A stretch of 64,000 nucleotides of DNA from Acidimicrobiales bacterium (lineage in GTDB: Bacteria; Actinomycetota; Acidimicrobiia; Acidimicrobiales; Poriferisodalaceae). Every line of letters begins with the position of its first letter. The first letter of the stretch is position 1. The stretch lies in the NCBI GenBank assembly GCA_041394185.1, contig JAWKIQ010000002.1, forward strand, positions 620,001 to 684,000, in the 5' to 3' direction. Under the pieces are notes generated by a model that saw only the letters and a program-made list of their open reading frames with translations, ran no database searches and had not been told where the DNA came from. Positions 57,762 through 64,000 of the stretch are shown here, one piece after another. The translations under genes were made by a program, and so were the position numbers.

Positions 57762-60700
57762 GACGTCCAGTGCTTGGCCAACACGTACACCGGCTCGCTG
57801 AGCAAGTCGATGACATCCACCGTGGCCAGCAGATCGTCACGAAAGCTCGGCTCGGTCTCTGTGACGGCATCCTTCAGGGCTGCGTACCGGCCTCTGTAGC
57901 CCTGCATCACCGCCCTCATGGTTTCGGCGTTCAGCCGCTCGGGCATCTTGACGTGCAGCAGCGTCAGGCCAGTCGGTTGGGTGTCTTTGACCTCGGGTAT
58001 CAGCACGATCGTGCGATTGTCGCTGCGACCCTTGCTGACGGTGACCTCGCGCTCGAATGCGGCGCGGTGCTTGGTGCCCCGAAGGGTCGGCAGCGACTCG
58101 GTGCGCGTCGGGATGTTCAGTGAGATGCCGCCCCGGTCGATGACCTGCACCAGAGCATCGCCCTCGACGTCGCCATCGATTCGATAGCGGGTGTATCCGA
58201 CGACCTCGAGCACGGCGGGATCGAGGGCGCTGAGGGTTCGCAGCGCCCTGTAGGAAAGCCGGTCGCGAGGAGTCCCGGCCGCGAGCACCTCGCGAACCAG
58301 CGCAGATTCCAGAAGGGTCTCGTCCGAGCGAGATATACCCACGGTCACGGTCTTGGCCTGGTGCTTGATCGCATCGACCGGACGGGTCAGCTCGTCGGTT
58401 GCCAGGGTCAATGCCCTCATCAGATCCTCGATGACCACTGCGGGTGTGCCGACCTTGCCGAAGTCGACCTGGAATCGGTCCAGGGGAATCAGCCCCGACG
58501 CGTAACGCAATAGGGTCGACAGGCGCACCGCCGTGCTGGCCTCGAGGTTGCCGTCGTACTGGTTGGTGCGGATGCCATCGAAGAAGCGGCTGGTCGGCTG
58601 GGTGAGGGCGGCAACCACTTCGTCGGACTTGCCGGCCTCCCATCCTTCGTCGACCGCACCCTCGATGATGGATCGGCACTCGCGAAACGGCCGCGCCAGC
58701 GCGTCGATGGCCAGGGCCGATTCGTAGCCGAACAGATGCCCGGCCACCGTGGCCAGGACGAAGTCAACCAACGGATGCACGGCCGGAAGCGAGATCAGGT
58801 CGACGGCCGCCGAGAACCGGGTGGTGTCGCCAGAAGCCAGCACGATGGGAGTGGCCTTGTGCGCCCGGAAGATCGCTACCTCCTTGGCGACATCGTCGGC
58901 GGTCGAACCGACCAGGCCTGCGGCACACACGATGATCATCGGCTCAGAGGACAGGTCGATGTGCTTTTTGTCCTCGGTGCTGTCGAAGGCGATCGCCTTG
59001 TAGCACAACTCGCTCAGCTTGATCCTGAGCTCGCGGGCTGCAGTCGCATTGATGCCGTTTCCGACGACTGCCCAGTATCGCTTCGACGTCGAGTGCCTTC
59101 GGGCGATCTCGCCGATCCGCGAACGTTCGGCGACCACCTCGGCCATGGCCTCGGGCAGGGAACGGATCGCCGACAACAGCTCGGAAATCTCTTGGCGCGG
59201 AGCCGAGTCGGGATTGACGGCCCGGGCGATGGCACAGGCCAGAAGTGCACCAGCGGCGATCTGGGCGTAGAACGCCTTTGTCGAAGCCACCGACATCTCT
59301 ACGTCGCGACCGTCGCTGGTATACAAAACCCCGTCAGACCGATCGGTCAGATCACTGCCGCGGCGGTTGACGATGGAGATCACCGCGGCCCCGCGGCCCC
59401 GCACCAGGTCGACCGTGCGATTGGTGTCGGTCGTGGTACCCGACTGGCTGACCGCCACCACCAAGGTGTTCGACATGTCGGGTTGAAGGCCGAAGCCAGA
59501 CAACTCGGTGGCCAGACGAGACTCGACCTTGATCGAACCTCGGGCCAGGTTCGACAAGAAAGCGCCGAGGCTCTCACCGGCAACGGCCGCTGTGCCCTGC
59601 CCTATCGAGATGATGTGGGTGATCTGGCCGCTGCCCAGTCGATCGGCGATGAGGGACGGGAAGGCGCCCTCGTCGAGCCTCTCCTCGAGAAGTCCGTCGG
59701 CCTCGACGATGCGGCCCCGCAAGGTTTTGCGGAACGACTCGGGTGCCTCGCCGACCTCCTTCAAGAAGAAGTGAGGCGCGTCACCCAGGTCTATGTCTCG
59801 CGTCGTGATCTCTGGCCGGACCAGTTCGGCCTCGGCCACCCGCAGGTGTTCTCCGCTGTAGGAGATGCGGGTGAGGCCGCCGGTCGTGCCGGCGCCGCTC
59901 GACTCGACACGAACGATCTGGCCCCGCGAACCCACGGGGTTGTCGGGGTCTGCGGGAGTCTCTCCATCGAGACGCAGGTAGGTACCGGCCTCTTCGACCA
60001 CACCGTACGGCTCGGAAGCCACCACATAGGCGTGGTCGGCCAAGCCCACATAGAGCGCCTGGCCAGAGCCGCGCAGGGCGAGGTACAGGCAGCTCGGATC
60101 GTCGACGATGTGGGTTGCGATGGCGACCGACCCTTCAAAGGACGCCACCGACGACCGGAACGCCTCCAGGGCATCGTCGCCACGTTCGAGACCGCGCGCA
60201 ACCAGTGTCGGGATGACCTTGGCGTCTGTTGTTATCTCTGGAGCGATCTCGAGCCGGTGGTGCGCCTTGAGGTCGGCGAAGTTGTCTACGTCGCCGTTGA
60301 GAACCGAAGTAACCAACGGACCATCGAGCTTGCCCAGCTCGCACGAGTCGAGCGGATGGGCATTGGCCTCTGAGATGATGCCAATCGACGCCCACCGCGT
60401 ATGTCCCAACACTGTGGTGTGTGCGCCCGGGCGCGACATGGCGCGGGTCAACAACTCGTCGGCGTCTATCGCAGCGCGCAAGGCCGCGGTGTTGTCGCCG
60501 AGCTCACCGATCTCGGCCGCCGCCTTGTAGACGAACACGGCAATCCGCTCGTCGGCTCGCACCGCACCCGACCGATAGACCGCGTCACCCAACCGCACAC
60601 TCAGCTCGGAATGGGCCTCGAGCTCATCTGGCCCGAGACCGTGGTTCTCGACCACCACCTCGATACCGGCCGAGTCGCGTCCGCGAACCTCGAGCCGGTC

Positions 60701-61183
60701 CAAGGCCGACAAAGCCACCTGAATGGACCAGAATCCGGCAACCTGCTCGATCGTGGGATTGGCCGGAGCCAGAGCTGCAATCGCTGCAGCATTACGGACC
60801 CGGTCGCGCTCGAGCGCCCAGGCGGCATCCTTGAGATCGACCAGCACCCGGTTGAGGGTCTCCGTAGAAGCGTCGAAAACGAGCCGCCCGGTATCGACCG
60901 CACTGTCAATCGCAGCGACCGAGACACGGAATCGGTTGGTCAACGCCGCAACGTCGGCGAGAACCTTGGGATCGTCCACCAACGCCCGCACTCCTGGCAG
61001 TGAGCGAAGATCAGCGTCCAGGTGCTGCGCTGTCTGGGCGGCGGTCTCGAGTGAACCTACGTCGAGATCAACTGACGCTGCATCGAGCAAATCGGCAGCC
61101 ATCGAAAGGCGAGCCAACACGTCGGCCGGATCCAGGGGCGTGCGGTCGTCGCGCTTGCGGACGACTCCGATGATTCCACACAT
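57758..61183 (-). CDS. glmS: Outsized GlmS-like glucosamine-6-phosphate synthase (SIS-domain amidotransferase)
   Basis: 1141 residues, about twice the usual 610. Cys2 (MCGIIG) is the amidotransferase nucleophile, but RGRDSAG, normally near residue 27, is at 167, so about 140 helical residues intervene. GHTRWAS, NAHP and LNGDVDNF follow. Two sugar-isomerase (SIS) domains follow: SQSGTTTDT near 580 with VASTKAF, then SELCYKAIAF and EDKKHIDLSSEP, where the catalytic His of standard GlmS (ELKHGPLAL) is kept. The normally C-terminal AKSVTV tail, with its catalytic Lys, appears internally as AKTVTV, with Lys944. About 190 more residues follow. It is placed next to glmM, which supports the role of making glucosamine-6-phosphate, but the architecture is unusual. 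Confidence 0.85.
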   Translation of the reverse strand: MCGIIGVVRKRDDRTPLDPADVLARLSMAADLLDAASVDLDVGSLETAAQTAQHLDADLRSLPGVRALVDDPKVLADVAALTNRFRVSVAAIDSAVDTGRLVFDASTETLNRVLVDLKDAAWALERDRVRNAAAIAALAPANPTIEQVAGFWSIQVALSALDRLEVRGRDSAGIEVVVENHGLGPDELEAHSELSVRLGDAVYRSGAVRADERIAVFVYKAAAEIGELGDNTAALRAAIDADELLTRAMSRPGAHTTVLGHTRWASIGIISEANAHPLDSCELGKLDGPLVTSVLNGDVDNFADLKAHHRLEIAPEITTDAKVIPTLVARGLERGDDALEAFRSSVASFEGSVAIATHIVDDPSCLYLALRGSGQALYVGLADHAYVVASEPYGVVEEAGTYLRLDGETPADPDNPVGSRGQIVRVESSGAGTTGGLTRISYSGEHLRVAEAELVRPEITTRDIDLGDAPHFFLKEVGEAPESFRKTLRGRIVEADGLLEERLDEGAFPSLIADRLGSGQITHIISIGQGTAAVAGESLGAFLSNLARGSIKVESRLATELSGFGLQPDMSNTLVVAVSQSGTTTDTNRTVDLVRGRGAAVISIVNRRGSDLTDRSDGVLYTSDGRDVEMSVASTKAFYAQIAAGALLACAIARAVNPDSAPRQEISELLSAIRSLPEAMAEVVAERSRIGEIARRHSTSKRYWAVVGNGINATAARELRIKLSELCYKAIAFDSTEDKKHIDLSSEPMIIVCAAGLVGSTADDVAKEVAIFRAHKATPIVLASGDTTRFSAAVDLISLPAVHPLVDFVLATVAGHLFGYESALAIDALARPFRECRSIIEGAVDEGWEAGKSDEVVAALTQPTSRFFDGIRTNQYDGNLEASTAVRLSTLLRYASGLIPLDRFQVDFGKVGTPAVVIEDLMRALTLATDELTRPVDAIKHQAKTVTVGISRSDETLLESALVREVLAAGTPRDRLSYRALRTLSALDPAVLEVVGYTRYRIDGDVEGDALVQVIDRGGISLNIPTRTESLPTLRGTKHRAAFEREVTVSKGRSDNRTIVLIPEVKDTQPTGLTLLHVKMPERLNAETMRAVMQGYRGRYAALKDAVTETEPSFRDDLLATVDVIDLLSEPVYVLAKHWTS

Positions 61184-61226
61184 GACGGCGAGCGTACCCC
61201 TCGACTATCGGCGGACGACCGCGACC

Positions 61227-62564
61227 TCAGTGGGCCTTGGCCACCCCATATCGTTCTCGAACTGCTTCGGAAAGCCCGTCGGCGGCCCGCTGCGCGATTT
61301 CAGCCGTCGTCGACTCGACCATGATGCGCACCAGAGGTTCGGTGCCAGAGCTTCGCACCAGCACTCGCCCATCGGACCCGAGCAGCTGCTCGGCAGTTGC
61401 GATCTCTGAAGCGAGATCGCCGGCCGGATCGTCTGGCCGGACAGCGGTCTCGATGTTCACCAACAGCTGGGGCACCGTGGTCATCACCTCAGTGGCCATC
61501 TCGCCCAGCGGTCGGCCTGATCGGACGATCAGATCGCTCAGCAGGAGGCCCGCCAACAAGCCGTCGCCCGTGGTGGCCAGGTCGGCGAAGACGATGTGTC
61601 CCGACTGCTCGCCGCCCAGCGACCATCCACCGGTCGCGAGCGCCTCGAGGACGTGACGGTCGCCGACGGGGGTGACGGCGACATCGATGCCATGTCGCGC
61701 CATCGAGCGGTGGAGCCCGAGATTCGACATGACGGTGACAACAAGTGTGTTTTCGGCCAGCATGCCTCGCTCGGCGAGGTCCAGGGCGAACATGCAAAGC
61801 AAACGGTCGCCGTCGACGATGTTGCCTCGAGCATCTACTGCGATGAGGCGATCGGCATCACCGTCGAGCGCCAGACCCAGATCGGCGCCCGATGCCACAA
61901 CCCTGGCAGCCAGCGGTGAAGGATTGGTCGAGCCAACACCGTCGTTGATGTTGCGACCGTCAGGATGGTCGTGCAAGACCTCGACATCGGCTCCCGCGGC
62001 GCGGAACAGCTCTCCCGCCAGGGGCGATGCGGCTCCGTGCCCACAGTCGATGACGATGTCCAGACCGGCGAGCGATCGGCTCTCGAGGGCGCCCAGCAAC
62101 ATCTGGCGGTACTGCCCGAGCGAATCGTGGTCGCGGTGTATCCAGCCCACAGCTTTCGGATCGCCAGCGACCTCGGCGCCGGCCAGCCCCGCCAGCACGC
62201 GCTCGATGGTCGACTGAGTCTGATCGTCGAGCTTGAGCCCGCCGCGGCCGAAAATCTTCAGCCCGTTATCGTACCAGGGGTTGTGTGAGGCCGACACCAT
62301 GACCGCGGCCGCGTCATGGGCGGCCGCCAGATATGCAACGCCTGGTGTTGGCATGACACCCACGTCGAATACGTCGACCCCTTCGGCTGCGAGGCCCGAC
62401 GCGACGGCGCCGTCGAGCATCGGACCACTGCGGCGAGGATCGCGGGCGACGAACCAACGAGGTGCGTCGATGACGCGCGCTGCGGCGCGGCCCAGACGCA
62501 GGGCCAATTCGGGGGTCAGCTCGGAGTTCGCGGGCCCACGCAGGCCATCGGTGCCGAACCGCAC
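61227..62564 (-). CDS. glmM: Phosphoglucosamine mutase
   Basis: 445 residues, the standard length, from the GTG at 62564 (MRFGTDGLRGPAN); the frame extends upstream into rpsI and is trimmed. It converts glucosamine-6-phosphate to glucosamine-1-phosphate for UDP-GlcNAc. The phosphoserine is S93 in SASHNPWYDNG. The metal loop is LALDGDADRLI. The sugar-binding GGEQSGH and RSSGTEPL are present. It lies 10 bp after rpsI and 43 bp before the glmS-like gene. Confidence 0.97.
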   Translation of the reverse strand: MRFGTDGLRGPANSELTPELALRLGRAAARVIDAPRWFVARDPRRSGPMLDGAVASGLAAEGVDVFDVGVMPTPGVAYLAAAHDAAAVMVSASHNPWYDNGLKIFGRGGLKLDDQTQSTIERVLAGLAGAEVAGDPKAVGWIHRDHDSLGQYRQMLLGALESRSLAGLDIVIDCGHGAASPLAGELFRAAGADVEVLHDHPDGRNINDGVGSTNPSPLAARVVASGADLGLALDGDADRLIAVDARGNIVDGDRLLCMFALDLAERGMLAENTLVVTVMSNLGLHRSMARHGIDVAVTPVGDRHVLEALATGGWSLGGEQSGHIVFADLATTGDGLLAGLLLSDLIVRSGRPLGEMATEVMTTVPQLLVNIETAVRPDDPAGDLASEIATAEQLLGSDGRVLVRSSGTEPLVRIMVESTTAEIAQRAADGLSEAVRERYGVAKAH

Positions 62565-62574
62565 CTCGACTGGC

Positions 62575-62967
62575 TCAGCGCTTCGAGTACTGGGGAGCCT
62601 TACGGGCCTTCTTGAGGCCGTACTTCTTGCTCTCCTTCTCGCGGGCGTCGCGAGTGAGCAGGCCGGCAGACTTGAGCGCCGGACGAGCCTCGGGGTCGAG
62701 AGCGATGAGCGCCCGTGCGATTCCGAGTCGAAGGGCGCCGGCCTGACCGCTGACACCACCACCATCGAGGGTGACGTCAACGTCGTAGGCCTCGGTGGTC
62801 TCGGTGACCTCGAGGGGCTGCGACACGATCATGCGGTGGGTCGCCGAGGGGAAGTAGTCCTCGAAGGGCCGCTTGTTGATGGTGATCTGGCCGCTTCCGG
62901 CACGCAGGCGAACCCGGGCGACAGCACGCTTGCGACGGCCGGTTGACTGGACGAGAGGTGCGCTCAT
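62575..62967 (-). CDS. rpsI: 30S ribosomal protein S9
   Basis: 130 residues from the ATG at 62967 with GGAGA upstream. The C-terminal QYSKR tail reaches the P-site tRNA. TGRRKRAVARVRL and GGGVSGQAGALRLGIARAL are diagnostic. It follows rplM by 17 bp. Confidence 0.99.
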   Translation of the reverse strand: MSAPLVQSTGRRKRAVARVRLRAGSGQITINKRPFEDYFPSATHRMIVSQPLEVTETTEAYDVDVTLDGGGVSGQAGALRLGIARALIALDPEARPALKSAGLLTRDAREKESKKYGLKKARKAPQYSKR

Positions 62968-62984
62968 TTGTGGTCTCCGGTTGG

Positions 62985-63437
62985 TCAGCGCTGGCCGGCG
63001 CGGGCGTGGTCGATGGCGAGAGGCTCTGGCTGCTGGGCAGCGTGAGGATGGTCGGGCCCGGCGTATACCTTGAGCTTCTTCAGCATCTGGGCGCCGAGGC
63101 GGTTCTTCGGCAGCATGCCCTTGACGGTGCGCAGAATCGCCTCGTCTGGCTTGCGTGACAAAAGGTTGCCGTAGCTCTCCGAGCGGATGCCACCCGGGTA
63201 ACCGGTGTGGTGGTAGACCATCTTGGTGTTGGCCTTGTCGGAGGTCAGCACGACCTTGTCGGCGTTCACGATGATCACGTGATCGCCGGTGTCGAGATGT
63301 GGGGTGTAGGTCGGCTTGTGCTTGCCACGGAGAATGCGAGCGACCTCGGTGGACATGCGGCCGAGCACGAGATCGGTTGCGTCGACGACGAACCACTTAC
63401 GCTCGATCTCGCTGGCGCTGACGGAATAGGTACGCAC
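62985..63437 (-). CDS. rplM: 50S ribosomal protein L13
   Basis: 150 residues from the GTG at 63437 (MRTYSVSASEIERKWFVVDA) with GAGG upstream; the open frame extends 33 codons further but is not family sequence. Core GRMSTEVARILRGKHKPTYTPH and VKGMLPKNRLGAQMLKKLKVY. Co-transcribed with rpsI. A 127-bp gap to truA holds no gene. Confidence 0.98.
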   Translation of the reverse strand: MRTYSVSASEIERKWFVVDATDLVLGRMSTEVARILRGKHKPTYTPHLDTGDHVIIVNADKVVLTSDKANTKMVYHHTGYPGGIRSESYGNLLSRKPDEAILRTVKGMLPKNRLGAQMLKKLKVYAGPDHPHAAQQPEPLAIDHARAGQR

Positions 63438-63564
63438 GAGAGAAACCTCAGAAAACAGCTGGTTGGGCGGCGGCGCGGCGGCACGCCCGAAACGACCCGA
63501 CCGGTTGTTGGGCCGAGGGGCAAGGATAGGCGTCACAATCGCCTATGGCAACACCGAGGCCGGA

Positions 63565-64000
63565 TCAATAGGCCACTTCTACCAAGTTGAGCCCCTGTGG
63601 AGGCGCCGGCGAGGGCGCGCGAGCGCGGTCTGGCGCCGTCAGCATCGCCCCGATCAGACCTGGCGCGGCGCGGTGGCGCCCCACGGCCACGAGTGCACCC
63701 ACCAACGAGCGCACCATCTGATGACAAAAGGCATTGGCCTCGATCTCCAGGCACGTCTCGTCGTCGGTGCGGCTGAAGGCGCACAGTCGCACGTGGCGCA
63801 CCAGTGAGGCCTGCGGGTCGTGTTTGGGTGGCCGGCAGAACGCCGAGAAGTCGTGTTCACCGACGACGGCGGCCGTCTCGGCGGTCATGGCTTCGAGGTC
63901 CAAGGCATCGGTGATGTGCCACACGAGATCGGAGCGCAGCGGATCGGGGGTGGTCCCGTCGAGGATGCGATAGACGTATCGCCTGCCGGTGGCCGAGAAT
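63565..64000 (-). CDS. truA: tRNA pseudouridine(38-40) synthase TruA (partial, 5' end outside window)
   Basis: The last roughly 145 codons are present. FSATGRRYVYRILDG near the edge, DFSAFCRPPK, IEANAFCHQMVRSLVGALVAVG and the closing PAPPQGLNLVEVAY are typical of the catalytic domain's C-terminal half. The active-site Asp lies outside the window. It modifies U38-40 of tRNA anticodon arms. It is the usual upstream neighbour of rplM-rpsI. Confidence 0.95.
   Translation of the reverse strand, partial: FSATGRRYVYRILDGTTPDPLRSDLVWHITDALDLEAMTAETAAVVGEHDFSAFCRPPKHDPQASLVRHVRLCAFSRTDDETCLEIEANAFCHQMVRSLVGALVAVGRHRAAPGLIGAMLTAPDRARAPSPAPPQGLNLVEVAY

Overview
The window is high-GC DNA, densely coded on both strands and framed by conserved housekeeping genes. 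Its gene content points to Actinomycetota, most likely class Acidimicrobiia. The clues are an F420-type luciferase-like oxidoreductase, a mycothiol-type DinB-like domain, a cAMP-type protein acetyltransferase, a CIRCE-controlled groSL operon, Thr-rich extracellular linkers, and a truA-rplM-rpsI-glmM-glmS-nnr-alr-tsaE-tsaB-rimI-tsaD-groSL gene order. The taxonomic placement is inference; no rRNA or tRNA gene was seen.

Layout. (1) 1-15280 is a nonribosomal peptide locus. A HupE/UreJ-like membrane protein and an acyl-CoA-dehydrogenase-like flavoprotein lie on the minus strand. Divergent from them are a stand-alone adenylation enzyme, a free carrier protein and a large synthetase (C-A-PCP-C-A-PCP-E). 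A second synthetase (C-A-PCP-TE) converges on the first, and the two stop codons abut. Hand-read specificity codes suggest Asn, then His (epimerised to D-His), then a beta-amino acid. The starter residue is uncertain. A Zur-box-like palindrome sits just upstream of the second synthetase, so a zinc-responsive metal-binding peptide is a testable hypothesis. (2) 15481-20018 holds a secreted M23 endopeptidase, a medium-chain dehydrogenase and a YdbS/YdbT-like membrane pair. (3) 20019-22847 looks like an insertion or decay zone, with broken GGDEF and P-type ATPase remnants and an unrecognised 685-residue membrane protein. (4) 22856-28979 holds hemB, an SCP2-like protein, an Fpg/Nei glycosylase, a TPR protein and a DinB-cupin fusion. 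(5) 29075-39328 holds mdh, a heterodimeric ABC exporter, purH, sucCD and a Rieske-like protein without the iron-sulfur histidines. (6) 39342-50277 holds pcrA/uvrD, a cyclic-nucleotide-binding acetyltransferase, an F420-type oxidoreductase, two Nudix hydrolases, argJ, guaA and a membrane EAL protein with a dead GGDEF domain. (7) 50394-64000 holds groSL with CIRCE, the t6A-modification genes with rimI, alr, nnr, an outsized GlmS-like enzyme, glmM, ribosomal proteins S9 and L13, and the 3' part of truA.

Many genes are translationally coupled by ATGA, GTGA or TGATG overlaps: 3795/4043, 18001/18555, 24534/23836, 33697/31934, 42747/43679, and the glmS-nnr-alr and tsaB-rimI-tsaD chains. Convergent gene pairs are separated either by strong bidirectional hairpins (29006-29038, 36665-36696) or by almost nothing (11377/11378, 22847/22856, 44173-44185).
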